The position numbers and the translations under genes are program-made. A DNA stretch of 64,000 nt. Origin: Methylobacterium nodulans ORS 2060. Its GTDB lineage: Bacteria; Pseudomonadota; Alphaproteobacteria; Rhizobiales; Beijerinckiaceae. This document shows positions 26,396 through 35,328 of this stretch, in pieces. How positions within the stretch are numbered: position 1 is the stretch's first letter; every line of letters begins with the position of its first letter. The DNA lies in the NCBI RefSeq assembly GCF_000022085.1, contig NC_011894.1, positions 7,549,001 through 7,613,000 on the forward strand, written 5' to 3'. Under the pieces are notes generated by a model. It saw only the letters and a list, made by a program, of their open reading frames with translations. It did no database searches and was not told the DNA's origin.

Positions 26396-27318
26396 AGTCC
26401 GTTGGGAAAGGGTCATTTCATAGTGATTGACGCGAGAAGCCGAGTTATAGAGGCGAAAAGCATAGCCGCCGCCGAGATGTGAAGCAGCGTATCGTAATCC
26501 AGCTTGAGACGGCGCGACACCGTGAGAGCGCCGATGCTTTGCTCAATCCGCCATCGTTTCGGCAGAAGCACAAAGCCCTTCCCAAATTGCGGCCGTACGA
26601 CCACTTCCACGACACGGCTCGTGCCAGCCTGAACCGCCTCAATGAAACGGGCCTTGTACCCACCGTCCACCACGATTGTCTTGATCCAGGGACAGAGACG
26701 AACCAAGCGCTTGACGAGCGGGATCCCGCCCTCTTGATCCTGAACGTTGGCCGGAGTGATCATCACCGCAAGCAGGCGTCCGTCGCTGTCGACCGCCAGA
26801 TGCCGCTTGCGCCCCAGCACTTGTTTCGCCGCATCGTACCCGCGCTCGCCTTGCGGGGCGTCACACTTCACCGCCTGGGCATCCACAATCGCCAGCGTTG
26901 GACTGGCTTCTTTCCCGGACTTCTCACGATCCCTCATCACGAGATGATGGTTGATCCGGTCCATGTGGCCGCCATCGGTGAGCAACCGCCAGTAATCGTA
27001 GCAGAGACTGGCGGGCGGCAGATCCTTTGGCATGGCATCCCAGGGAATGCCGTACCGCTGCACGTAGCGGATGCCGTTCATGATGTCCCGAATAGGATAG
27101 GTCCGGGGCCGCCCGATCCCCTCCGCGACAGGAAGCAGTGGCTCCAGGGTGAGCCACTCGTCGTTCGTCATATCACTCGGGTATCTCTGGCTGCGACGAT
27201 CATAGCGCGGCCGATTTGCAGCGGTCCAGACCAAGGAGGGGCCATTCATCCATTCGAGACGAGCAGACATGCTCTATCATCCCGCATTTTCTCTTGGCCA
27301 CCCTTTCCCAACGGACTC
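26396..27318 (-). mobile_element. IS5-family insertion sequence
   Basis: 923 bp, complete, with 18-bp-plus terminal inverted repeats starting GAGTCCGTTGGGAAAGGG and a TAA target duplication (26393..26395 and 27319..27321). It carries one transposase gene on the minus strand. It interrupts a small gene between DUF1254 and HNH. Confidence 0.92.
26413..27270 (-). CDS. IS5-family transposase
   Basis: 285 residues. N-terminal RYPSDMTNDEWLTLEPLLP and GIRYVQRYGIPWDAMP are typical of the IS427-like branch. DDE residues: D in LAIVDAQAVKCD, D in IKTIVVDGGYK, E in RIEQSIGALTVSRRLKLDYD. The frame appears intact. Confidence 0.93.
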   Translation of the reverse strand: MSARLEWMNGPSLVWTAANRPRYDRRSQRYPSDMTNDEWLTLEPLLPVAEGIGRPRTYPIRDIMNGIRYVQRYGIPWDAMPKDLPPASLCYDYWRLLTDGGHMDRINHHLVMRDREKSGKEASPTLAIVDAQAVKCDAPQGERGYDAAKQVLGRKRHLAVDSDGRLLAVMITPANVQDQEGGIPLVKRLVRLCPWIKTIVVDGGYKARFIEAVQAGTSRVVEVVVRPQFGKGFVLLPKRWRIEQSIGALTVSRRLKLDYDTLLHISAAAMLFASITRLLASITMK

Positions 27319-27327
27319 TAAGATCAT

Positions 27328-28800
27328 TCATTGTGCGGTTAGGCTCGACACTGCTTCGCGCTTCGTAATCGAAGGCGGGTTCCACCTGCCCATCAGGACC
27401 TCTGCCTTCGGGGCGTATAGCCTCATGGTCAGGTTAAATGGTCCGTTCGGCGCGGGCAGCCAGTTGGACTCTTTGTCATCTCCCGGGCTGTCGCTCTGAA
27501 AGAAGAGGTCGAGTGACCCGTCCGCATTGTATTTGAATGGCATCCAACTGCTGACCGCGAAGCGGTTCAGGCTGTTGGCGACCTGATAGCCCTCCGAGTT
27601 GTAGAGCGTGATTGACCAGAATGCGGCGACCGGAGGCGTTTCGTCCTTCTCAAAGTGGATGACGTACTTGTTCCCGCCATCCAGTGGCCTACCGGTGTCG
27701 TCTGCAAGGTTGAGTGGGTAGATCGCATCCTCTGGCAGATTAGCGCCGAGGCCAAGCTGCGCCACAATGGCCCGCTTGAGATAGTAGTTGCCGTATACGC
27801 CCATAGTGTCGGTGTTCATAGACCAGCCGTTCGTCACGCGAGCAAGCGACCTCACCTTCCATTCCATGAGCTTCTGAGCGCTCTCCGGCGCAGCCTCTAA
27901 GGCCTTGCGGATTACGGGTTCGACCTTTTCGATGTCGAAGCTCTTACCTGCCTCAAGGCCGATGCGCTTCATGCGGGCAATGGTAGGCTCATCGGTCAAA
28001 TGAGGGCCATTTATCTTCAACAGGTCTACTGCATAGGCGAAGTACTTGCCAGACGGCATTGTGTCGACCTGCACCCTGGGCGGCGTCTTCATGTCGACGC
28101 TGGAGTCGATCTTTATTTCTGGCGCTCGCGGTGTCTTCCCCCAATCGGATAGCGGCGTGACCTTGAACCCTGCCTGTATCTTTCTCACCGCGTCATAATC
28201 GGCTGGACCGTCTGTCCTCGTGCGTCCGATGATCCAGACGTGAGGTGTCGGAGCCTCAATACGCTGCGTCCCGTTTGGCAGCCGGAACTCCTCAACGAAC
28301 CTGTCGCGAAGGTCTGGTCGCCACCCAGCCGGCATGACCAAGAACTCGCCTGCCTTGGTTCCCGTGGTGCGCCAGCCCGGCGAGGCGAACACATCCGTCC
28401 ACATGTCGAGCATCGGCAGCAGGTAGTAGCGGCCGCCGGTGTCTGGGACAGAGACGACCACCGGCTCCTTGGTGAGATCCAGATAGGCGATTGAATAGAG
28501 CGTATCGAAATTCGGTCGAACCACCGTCCTGTCATCAGCGGGCGGGTAGGTCGGGATGTTATTGAACATGTTCATTGGACCGCGGCCCGGAACTCTGCCC
28601 GGTTCAAGGTTGGTTAACTGCTTGCGCGTTAGGTCCATGGTGACGAGCGGATAGAAATACACGTAAGCCTCAACTGCAATATCCTGCGCCTCTTGCTCGG
28701 TGATGGCATAGGCGTTGGACGCTGCGGCTACCATTCCAAGAGCGCTCACCAGGACCGTTGAGCCAATAAGCTTGGAGTCAAGCTTGAGGTATTGAAACAA
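27328..28800 (-). CDS. DUF1254/DUF1214 exported protein
   Basis: 490 residues. It has a signal peptide (GSTVLVSALGMVAAASNAYA), then a DUF1254 domain (EAYVYFYPLVTMDLTRKQL, VVRPNFDTLYSIAYLDL, GRYYLLPMLDMWTDVFASPG) and a C-terminal DUF1214 domain with FWSITLYNSEGYQVANSLNRFAVSSW. Function unknown; likely periplasmic. The start is TTG at 28800 with GAGGAGTAACC upstream. It formerly overlapped the downstream small gene before an IS5 insertion. Confidence 0.9.
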   Translation of the reverse strand: MFQYLKLDSKLIGSTVLVSALGMVAAASNAYAITEQEAQDIAVEAYVYFYPLVTMDLTRKQLTNLEPGRVPGRGPMNMFNNIPTYPPADDRTVVRPNFDTLYSIAYLDLTKEPVVVSVPDTGGRYYLLPMLDMWTDVFASPGWRTTGTKAGEFLVMPAGWRPDLRDRFVEEFRLPNGTQRIEAPTPHVWIIGRTRTDGPADYDAVRKIQAGFKVTPLSDWGKTPRAPEIKIDSSVDMKTPPRVQVDTMPSGKYFAYAVDLLKINGPHLTDEPTIARMKRIGLEAGKSFDIEKVEPVIRKALEAAPESAQKLMEWKVRSLARVTNGWSMNTDTMGVYGNYYLKRAIVAQLGLGANLPEDAIYPLNLADDTGRPLDGGNKYVIHFEKDETPPVAAFWSITLYNSEGYQVANSLNRFAVSSWMPFKYNADGSLDLFFQSDSPGDDKESNWLPAPNGPFNLTMRLYAPKAEVLMGRWNPPSITKREAVSSLTAQ

Positions 28801-28860
28801 GACGGTTACTCCTCGTGCGTGCCTGGCGCGGCCCCGGAGGCTCGCATGGCGCAGTCGTCG

Positions 28861-29052
28861 TTACAGTGCCGCAAAGTGACAGGTTTGGACGCGCAGCACT
28901 TGATCACACGGGACAACACCTTTCCCGCTCGCGATCTCGTCAACGCGCTCGTTCAGCGCATTCCTCGCGTGTCGCTTAATCCACGTCCAGCGCACCTCAG
29001 CGTGCCCGGACACGGCCAGGTGTAGGTCTGCTGCCGCGCCCTCAGAAAGCAT
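28861..29052 (-). CDS. small hypothetical protein
   Basis: 63 residues. It has a strong ribosome site (AGAGGAGGCA directly before ATG) and lies 57 bp downstream of the helicase gene on the same strand. Sequence HLAVSGHAEVRWTWIKRHARNALNERVDEIASG looks amphipathic-helical. No family recognised. Confidence 0.55.
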   Translation of the reverse strand: MLSEGAAADLHLAVSGHAEVRWTWIKRHARNALNERVDEIASGKGVVPCDQVLRVQTCHFAAL

Positions 29053-29109
29053 TGCCTCCTCTCACGAAGGCGCGGCGTGATCATTTGAGTGTGCGGCTGT
29101 GGGTGCTCC

Positions 29110-31038
29110 CTATGCAGCCAGACCGAGGTCCGCCTGTTGGCTCACGGCCGCCCTCACGAACTTGCTCGGGTTCCCCCGTCCGCGCCCCCGAACGAAGGTC
29201 CAGCCTCCCTGCGCCATAACCGCTTGCATCGGCTCAGATGCCAGGATGCGAGAGGCATGCTTCTGGAGGCTGACCCTCGTCTCGTCCTGCACCTCAAGGC
29301 TGGTGATGCAGTCTCGATCAGTGGTGGCCAGCAACGTTGCCACGGCCTTCGCGCCGCCCTTCGCCAACTCAGCCTTCCTCGCCTCTTCGCTCTTCGTGAA
29401 GGTAGCTCCTGGGAAGAGGCCGTCCTTGTGCAGGAGGAAGCGGGAGAACTCGGAGGTCACAAACAGCTTCTGCCGACCACAGACACCATCGCTGGTAATG
29501 TTACGGGCGTTGCCCCGCATCGCAAGCTGCTTCTCCCAGCGCAGCAGATGGCCCTCCCGAAGAGTCAAGAACACCTCATCCCTGCTGTTGGAGCTCCCCA
29601 TCTTGGAGAGACGAGCACAGGCGCCTGCTGGCTCGTTCAGGATACCCAGAGCCGTCCCCACAGTGGCCCGTTGCGGAAGGTGGAACTCACCGAACAGGAA
29701 CACGCTCGTAGCGTCCTTCCAGCGGTTCGAACCGATTCCAGTGCCCCAGTTGATAAAGGCGACCTTCCGACCATTGAGATCGTAGGCATCATCACCGAAA
29801 CTTCCGCTCTCACCAGGAAGATAGTTGTGGTCCAGCATCGCCTTTTGCACGACCACAAGCACCTTCTCACCAGGATCGGTGTTCTCGCAGACTGCCTGTT
29901 TAATCCACCTCGCGTATGGCTCAGCCCTTTGATATTTTTTCACGATCTGAGATACCCGTTCACCGGGCTTAATCACCTCCGCAGGCGGTACGAGATGGGC
30001 GACCGTCAGGTTCTCAAACGAGAGCTGGGGGGCTGGCATCAGCATGCGCCAAGGAGCGATCTGGGCCACTCCGTCGATGTCACTCGTGGCGTCCAGTAGC
30101 ACCGTGCCGGGACGGATGGGCAGGTCAGGCTTGTAGCCCACAAAACGTCCACCCTGACTGCTGCTCTGATAGCGGCTCATAAATGCGAAGCCGCTCGCGA
30201 GGGCTTGAGCGAAGCCGATGACGCTCGCCACCTTCAGGTCCGGTGCTTCCCGGCCTTCGTATTCCTCGCGAAGCCTATTCGCCTGCTCTGACGAGAACCA
30301 AGTAAGGTCTGAGTGCTGAAGCGCTCTGTAGTTCTTCGGGCCAGTTCGCTCCAACTCCCAAACGTCTTCGAGGTACGTCCGTAAAGCAGTGAAAGCGTCA
30401 AAGGCATCATTAATACGAGCCGCAGCCAACGCCCATTCACGGACTTTCATAACATCGGCGACATCGATGTCGAAGATGGCGACCTCCGAGGGCTTCTCAT
30501 CAATGATGGTAAGCGTACGGTCTTCGCCATTGTACTCACGTGATAGGGCTCCACGTGTGCCCTTGTAGAATTTGTGTGTGACAACGATAACCCGATAGTC
30601 AGGGAGATCGTTTGCTCTGAACTGGGCTGAGGGCGTGAAGTGATAAGCTCTTTCAATGTCCTCCAGTGACTTCGCTGCATCGTGGGCACTCGTCCAGATG
30701 GCGAGATCACCAGCATCGACCAGCTTCAGCAGCTCCCTATACGTGTCCTCACACTGGTTTATGGTTTCGCACAGGAACACCGCAGAGGAGCCCGGGACGG
30801 CTTCTATGAGGGCAGCCAGAAGCGCCCATGCATAGGATGACTTGCCAGAGCCCGTAGGAGCGGAGACCACGCGGTACTGCTCACGGCGATGGTCCCGATC
30901 ATCATAAGCGGCCATGCCGGCGTCGAGAATGGATTGAGCTACAGAGCGACTGAAATCGGAAAGCGTGTTCCCTCGTTCAATGGTCTGCTTCTCTACGATG
31001 CGCCAGAAGGCAGACACGAGTTTCGCTGTGTCGGTCAT
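29110..31038 (-). CDS. DEAD-like ATPase/helicase of the island
   Basis: 642 residues. Walker A is SAPTGSGKSSYAWALL (about residue 60), Walker B-like is LTIIDEKPSEVA (about 175, DEKP instead of DEAH), and a motif III-like LLDATSDIDG lies near residue 320. The second half has a RecA-like region (KVLVVVQKAMLDHNYL, VAFINWGTGIGSNRW, FGEFHLPQRAT). This resembles helicases found with plasmid or phage replication genes. AAGGAAAACT precedes the ATG. A role in replication or excision of the island is inference. Confidence 0.8.
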   Translation of the reverse strand: MTDTAKLVSAFWRIVEKQTIERGNTLSDFSRSVAQSILDAGMAAYDDRDHRREQYRVVSAPTGSGKSSYAWALLAALIEAVPGSSAVFLCETINQCEDTYRELLKLVDAGDLAIWTSAHDAAKSLEDIERAYHFTPSAQFRANDLPDYRVIVVTHKFYKGTRGALSREYNGEDRTLTIIDEKPSEVAIFDIDVADVMKVREWALAAARINDAFDAFTALRTYLEDVWELERTGPKNYRALQHSDLTWFSSEQANRLREEYEGREAPDLKVASVIGFAQALASGFAFMSRYQSSSQGGRFVGYKPDLPIRPGTVLLDATSDIDGVAQIAPWRMLMPAPQLSFENLTVAHLVPPAEVIKPGERVSQIVKKYQRAEPYARWIKQAVCENTDPGEKVLVVVQKAMLDHNYLPGESGSFGDDAYDLNGRKVAFINWGTGIGSNRWKDATSVFLFGEFHLPQRATVGTALGILNEPAGACARLSKMGSSNSRDEVFLTLREGHLLRWEKQLAMRGNARNITSDGVCGRQKLFVTSEFSRFLLHKDGLFPGATFTKSEEARKAELAKGGAKAVATLLATTDRDCITSLEVQDETRVSLQKHASRILASEPMQAVMAQGGWTFVRGRGRGNPSKFVRAAVSQQADLGLAA

Positions 31039-31244
31039 AGTTTTCCTTGAATGGGTTGAGTGCCTGCTAAAATCCCCCGCGACACGGTTTTACTATTGTG
31101 TCTTGGGGGACTTTCGGGCTGAGATGAACGTGGATTGTTTGTCGTGAGACTCAGGTCAGCGCGGCCATAGCCTCATGTGCAGTAGTCAGGATTTGATCTG
31201 ACGGACGGTGTCGCAAAGCTGAGGCGTTCGAGAGGACACCGGCC

Positions 31245-31406
31245 ATGACGAAGGAGCAGAAGGTCATCCGGGCCAAGGTCGGCCTGCTGGAGCCGGCCAA
31301 GCAGCTCGGCAACGTCAGCCAAGCCTGCAAGCTGATGGGCTACTCGCGTGACAATTTCTATCGCTTCCGCGAGTTCTACGAGACCGGTGTGCGGCGGCCC
31401 TGGTAG
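31245..31406 (+). pseudogene. IS481-family transposase, N-terminal relic
   Basis: 53 residues: MTKEQKVIRAKVGLLEPAKQ, NVSQACKLMGYSRDNFYRF, then RRPW and stop. This is the start of an IS481 transposase helix-turn-helix; the catalytic domain is missing. TGTCGCAAAGCTGAGGCG (31209..) may be its old left end. Confidence 0.8.
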
Positions 31407-31481
31407 CGTCGTTTGATGGGGTGACGGCCCAACGACTCAGATACGCTGCCGGCAGCTCCAAGGTGTGACCGGAGAGGCGAG

Positions 31482-31688
31482 ATGCCTGATACGCATACCC
31501 ATACCCACACCCTCAGCACGCTACAGACCGCCTCCACTGGCAAGCCCTGGTACCTCGTGGACACGGGCTTCCGCCGACCGATCGTCAAGATGACCTTCTT
31601 CTCGGAGGAGCAGGCCCGCACTACCTGCAAGGCCATGAATGCCACAGCCGGCCAGGAGCGGTTCAAGGTGGTGTGGATGGGAGCCTGA
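31482..31688 (+). CDS. small hypothetical protein
   Basis: 68 residues with a curious N-terminal THTHTHTLST repeat, then GKPWYLVDTGFRRPIVKMTFFSEEQARTTCKAMN. GGAGAGGCGAG directly precedes the ATG. Not a family I know. Confidence 0.6.
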   Translation: MPDTHTHTHTLSTLQTASTGKPWYLVDTGFRRPIVKMTFFSEEQARTTCKAMNATAGQERFKVVWMGA

Positions 31689-32000
31689 GGGCCGTGCAAG
31701 CGCAGCAGAAGCAATGTTTGCATGGGTTAAAAACTAAGTTGATGTACTAGGTATGGTCGTAATCTAGGTTAATAGAACAAACCTGACCGCTTCGCGTATG
31801 GTATAGATTGTCACTCCAACTAGGTATTAGAGCGATAAGTTATCGCCAAGCTGGAACACCGGTTCGCGGTGGAAGTTTTCTTGCTGTCAGCCTCGATGCT
31901 GGCAGGATAGATAGGACGGTCACAGGATATCGCTCACTTCGATATAACCGCCTCATAGCGAGCGCCCGGAAAGGTCTTCCCTTCGCCGGGCGTTCTGCTG
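31689..32000. other. AT-richer spacer, no gene
   Basis: Contains long AT runs (31,715-31,800). No frame with a ribosome site. It could hold a promoter or an origin, but I see no iterons. Confidence 0.4.
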
Positions 32001-32228
32001 TCAGGTGTTCAGCGCGTAGAACAGGTAGTAGCCCCTACATGTCGTCGCCTCTCTCGCGGCCTCAGGTTTGAAGCCAGCAGGTGTTTGGCCAGAGGTCTGG
32101 ACGGTACCCGCGTAGTCCCAGGTGTCGCCTCGGACGAAATCCGGTACCGGTCGATCCTGCCGGACGGCGCAGTTCAGAGCGGGTTCGTGCTTGCGACGAA
32201 AGACGTTGTAAGCGTCAAGCGCCAACAT
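32001..32228 (-). CDS. small conserved hypothetical protein
   Basis: 75 residues: LDAYNVFRRKHEPALNCAVRQDRPVPDFVRGDTWDYAGTV then a C-terminal tail. A strong GGAGGAGATGCC precedes the ATG. I recall similar short proteins in other Methylobacterium genomes, none with a function. Confidence 0.7.
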   Translation of the reverse strand: MLALDAYNVFRRKHEPALNCAVRQDRPVPDFVRGDTWDYAGTVQTSGQTPAGFKPEAAREATTCRGYYLFYALNT

Positions 32229-32304
32229 GGCATCTCCTCCATGCTTGCGGGTTCGTGGCGCGGGTCTTGTAGGTGGAAATAAGGGTCGAAATAAGGGTGT
32301 CCTC

Positions 32305-32567
32305 TCAGGCGCCCCTCACGGTGATGATGCCGCTCCTGACAGCCGCCTCGAATGACATCTCGCCACCGCCCGGCAATGTGAGAATGACCCGGCCGTCCAC
32401 CCGCTTGGCCGACAGACCACTGCCGAAGGTCGCGTTGAGGATCGCGTCAGGGTCACGGCTGGCGATGCTTGAGTGTTCTCCGCCACGTTGACTCTCTCGT
32501 GACCACCCGGCCCACTGAGCGTCACAGGGCCAGCCCAGAGAACTGGCCCAAACTTCCCCGTCTTCAT
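32305..32567 (-). pseudogene. frameshifted small gene
   Basis: An ATG at 32567 opens MKTGKFGPVLWAGPVTLSGP. The coding-like end (DPDAILNATFGSGLSAKRVDGRV..., SFEAAVRSGIITVRGA, stop 32305) is in another frame with no start of its own. A frameshift around 32,480 would join them. The tail matches a relic at 25258..25305. It might be a DUF982-like protein, but that is a weak guess. Confidence 0.5.
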
Positions 32568-32916
32568 GAGCCCCGCCAAGGAGTCACCAGCTTGGCAGGG
32601 GCTCAGAGCTAAATGGTGCCCCTCCGGGGTAGCCGAGCAACATCGCTCTGGATGCGTCGTTAACCCAGTCAGGCCCTTATCCCGTGCTCCACGAGGACTT
32701 CGCCGTTGGCTGGATCAAAGACAAGCTTTATAGCCGTAGACCCGCATGTTCCCTCCTTCGGAAGCATCTACGATCCTGTATTGGCGGGCGCAGCGCGTGC
32801 ATTGGCTGAGCATTGGCCAGTTTTTACCCACCCAGGCCAGCAAGCGATTTCACACGAGAGGCAGGACACATCTGCTGATAGGCAAAATCATGATCGGCAA
32901 GATTGAGAGGTTACAT

Positions 32917-33126
32917 ATGAAGCTGAGTGCAGCCGTGCTCGTCCATGAGAACCTCGCTGCAGAGTGCGGCAGGCTGGCTCGGATAAGTGAATTGGAAGGC
33001 GACACGCAGGCTGCGGACATTATCCTCAGCATCACTCGCTTTCATCGGGTCAGGTCTCTCGAACTCAGCAGCAATCTCGGCGCGCTAAGTGCGCAATATG
33101 GGTACCTTGTTCAACGGCTACGCTAA
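32917..33126 (+). CDS. small hypothetical protein
   Basis: 69 residues, predicted helical hairpin: LSAAVLVHENLAAECGRLARISELEGDTQAADIILSITRFHRVRSLELSSNLGAL. GAGAGG lies about 7 nt before the ATG, so 32917 is preferred to earlier in-frame starts. Family unknown. Confidence 0.6.
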   Translation: MKLSAAVLVHENLAAECGRLARISELEGDTQAADIILSITRFHRVRSLELSSNLGALSAQYGYLVQRLR

Positions 33127-33179
33127 GTGCTAACTCGGCGTAGCCGGTGAGGGCAGAGCGCACGAGCTCTCATGACCCG

Positions 33180-33404
33180 TCAGAAATCGCTGAGATGCCC
33201 TTTTGTGTAGCCCCTGGAAATAAGCCGGCTACGCTCTCGGGTACGTCTGTCAGCCGCTAGGAGATCAGCCAGGGCATCTGTGACAGCCCACCTGAACGCA
33301 AGGGCGACATCGCCTTCGGCCAGCCTGAGGTAGGCTGCTACGATGTCCTCAACGGGGCACGAGGCGGGCGCTTGAGGGCTCTCGTATATCCGCTGATGCA
33401 TCAT
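33180..33404 (-). CDS. small protein, SCPVEDIVAAYL family, copy at 33 kb
   Basis: 74 residues. It shares SCPVEDIVAAYL, GD.ALA.R.AVTDALADLL and RRTRERSRLI with copy A at 19797, a clear paralogue. It stands alone here, 1 kb from the second Crp/Fnr gene. A conserved upstream stretch (GATGGTTCRGTCARG, about 33,467-33,481) is shared with copy A and probably belongs to the promoter. Function unknown. Confidence 0.72.
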   Translation of the reverse strand: MMHQRIYESPQAPASCPVEDIVAAYLRLAEGDVALAFRWAVTDALADLLAADRRTRERSRLISRGYTKGHLSDF

Positions 33405-33811
33405 AGCTTGCCCCCTCCCAACTTACCAACTTAGATGAGGACATAGCGATAACGCGCAGTGAGGACGATGGTTCGGTCAGGTGCCGATGGTGCTGGGTCG
33501 GTGGTGTTGGCTCGGCCCCTCCCCTCATTGGCGGACCCCTTGAGGGAACAGGCTATACGCCTGCTCAGGGCCTTGTCGGTGGGGACAGAGTGGCAGGCGA
33601 TGAAACGACCAAGTCCGGGAAGCTGGCCAGCGTACGTGGCTCGGGTGACCCGTCAGGCATCGTCTAGGTGCCTCTGACACGTCCCTTGGAATGAAGCAGT
33701 CCAGCTTGGCGCTGAGGAGCGTGGTGCCGTCCTGCGACGCCTTCGTTAGCAAATATCAGCATTGCGCAATTGTCATTGGTGAAAGCGAGTTGTATTCGCT
33801 AAGCGGCGCCC
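33405..33811. other. spacer
   Basis: Holds the probable promoter of the 33180 gene. The stretch 33,583-33,720 (GTGGGGACAGAGTGGCAGGCGATG...) resembles 19,728-19,815 and 34,185-34,215 and looks like decayed downstream flank of another family copy. Confidence 0.4.
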
Positions 33812-34093
33812 ATGAACGCTCAGCTTAGATCACAGCCTACCCGCATCGCTCTCGAAACCGGATACGAAGACGGCATGCTGGTGTACCTTGACAAAACGCT
33901 TCTCGCGGTTGTCACTCAGCTTCGCAATTCGGTGAGCGAGGAGTTCGCCGGCCGCTGGTTCCTGGAAGCGGGGTTCGGTCCCTGCTCGCACCGGGCGCCT
34001 GAGGTGTTCGAAACCGCAGAGGACGCGAAGCGGTGGGTGAGAGGCTGCATCGAAGAGGATGCTGCCGTTTGGGAGCACGAAGCTGTGGCCTAG
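33812..34093 (+). CDS. hypothetical protein
   Basis: 93 residues: IALETGYEDGMLVYLDKTLLAVVTQLRNSVSEEFAGRWFLEAGFGPC then APEVFETAEDAKRWV. The layout of a short beta sheet plus helix with FET.EDA.RWV near the end recalls small DNA-modification or phage accessory proteins, but I cannot assign it. Weak ribosome site. Confidence 0.6.
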   Translation: MNAQLRSQPTRIALETGYEDGMLVYLDKTLLAVVTQLRNSVSEEFAGRWFLEAGFGPCSHRAPEVFETAEDAKRWVRGCIEEDAAVWEHEAVA

Positions 34094-34204
34094 GGACGAG
34101 GGCAGGTGGTCGAGACGCTGCCCCTGATAAGGCTACCGGCCACCATACGGGGGAGTTCTGGCCCGCCCCACGCAAGGAGGGATGCGGCGACGCTCTGGCG
34201 CTCC

Positions 34205-34357
34205 CTCGGGCATGGTCCAGGCGCCCTTCAAGGTAGCCCTCGGCGTTCTGGCGGCTCTGCCCCCGATTGCATCTCACGGCTTCCAGAGGTCGGTCAGGGC
34301 ATCTTTGACGACGCACCCGAGGGCAGGGCCACCAGCGGTCATCGTCAGGTAAGCCGG
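34205..34357 (-). pseudogene. small protein, SCPVEDIVAAYL family, decayed copy
   Basis: The minus strand reads AYLTMTAGGPAL, VVKDALTDLWKP then stop. After a frame change it reads EGYLEGRLDHA, matching the end of copy A. It sits just downstream of the Crp/Fnr copy B, the same order as copy A and its regulator, so gene pair and flank were duplicated together. Confidence 0.75.
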
Positions 34358-34377
34358 TTGGACAGTGGTGTTTCCGA

Positions 34378-35118
34378 TCACCCCTCACTGGCGTCGAGGT
34401 GTGCGCCCTCATGATCGAGATGGAGATAGTTCGTGTTGAACTGTGCTGCATCCATCAGCGCATTGAGGTTCGGGATCGTCAGGGTCTTGCCTTTGAGGAT
34501 GACCAGCCCGTTGGCACGCAGCGTTTGCAGGGTTCGATTCACATGAACCGCCGAGACGCCCACGATGTCAGAAAGATCGGATTGGGTCATGGGTAGCTCT
34601 ATGCTGACACCTGATGTCAGGCCTACGCAGCGCAGCCGGATGAACAACTCACAGAACAGGTGCGCAATGCGCTCATCCGTGTCGCGCCTGCCCAGACTGA
34701 CGATCCACTCCCGCTGAATCGCTTCCCGGACGAGTGACTCCCACCACAGCGCGTACATGATGCGAGGTTGGGCAAAGGCGATCTCGTTGAATGTCTCGGC
34801 CGAGATCTGTGCCAAGGTGACATCGGTCATTGCGGCGATGGAGTGATCCATCTCGCGCAGGATGAAGACGCTCACGTCACAGAAGTCGCCGGGCAGGAAG
34901 AGTCCGACGATCTGACGACCACCATCCTCCAGCAGCTTGTAGCGGCAGGCCCAGCCGGAGAGCATCAGTCTCATCACCTTCGGCGGCTGCCCCTCGTGGA
35001 TGATGTTGGCGTGAGGGCCGAACCCTCGCAGCTGCTCGGAGGCGAGGCGATCAAGCGCGGCTTTGTCCTCGCTGGAGAGCCGGACAAAGTGCTCAAGCTT
35101 GCGTGTCAGCGGGTTCAT
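34378..35118 (-). CDS. Crp/Fnr family regulator, copy B
   Basis: 246 residues, about 92% identical to the 20212..20952 protein (roughly 19 changes, spread across both domains). The barrel and the winged helix (PMTQSDLSDIVGVSAVHVNRTLQTLRANGLV) are intact, with no cluster-binding cysteines. Recognition-helix residues are unchanged, so both copies should bind the same sites. Confidence 0.9.
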   Translation of the reverse strand: MNPLTRKLEHFVRLSSEDKAALDRLASEQLRGFGPHANIIHEGQPPKVMRLMLSGWACRYKLLEDGGRQIVGLFLPGDFCDVSVFILREMDHSIAAMTDVTLAQISAETFNEIAFAQPRIMYALWWESLVREAIQREWIVSLGRRDTDERIAHLFCELFIRLRCVGLTSGVSIELPMTQSDLSDIVGVSAVHVNRTLQTLRANGLVILKGKTLTIPNLNALMDAAQFNTNYLHLDHEGAHLDASEG

Positions 35119-35328
35119 AGTGCTCTCTCACAGGCCCCCGCATGAACCACCACATTCACACTGCCGGCGCTAACACACGGCCCGGGTGGGTGCCTCCCAT
35201 TCTAACGATCCAATCCCTTTCGCGATCCAACCCCTCTCGTCCACCTTGCAGCCGTCTAACATATGTAGCTGAGATCTCTCTGGAGTTGAGCGAGTTGATT
35301 CACCCGCCACAGCCAGCAGTTGATCGAG
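35119..35328. other. spacer, no gene
   Basis: AT-mixed spacer between divergent genes; probably holds both promoters. Confidence 0.4.

Larger units (their letters stand above)
26132..27331 (-). pseudogene. small protein, SCPVEDIVAAYL family, split by IS5
   Basis: Removing the IS (26396..27318) and one TAA duplication restores a frame starting ATG AAT GAT CTT ACT GAG CGC at 27331. That ATG overlaps the DUF1254 stop as ATGA, so the gene was once coupled to it. The core AVEAIAAAYLAITAGDPSLA then LRMAIADALADRMEAERRT matches copies A and 33180. The C-terminus differs and runs to 26132. The IS terminal repeat supplies a new in-frame ATG at 26416 (MTLSQRT joined to LTERWG), so a variant protein may still be made. 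Confidence 0.8.

Noticed and set aside
31482..31520. Alternating CATACCCATACCCACACC as a possible microsatellite
   Set aside because: It is short and lies in the N-terminal codons of a small gene with a good ribosome site.
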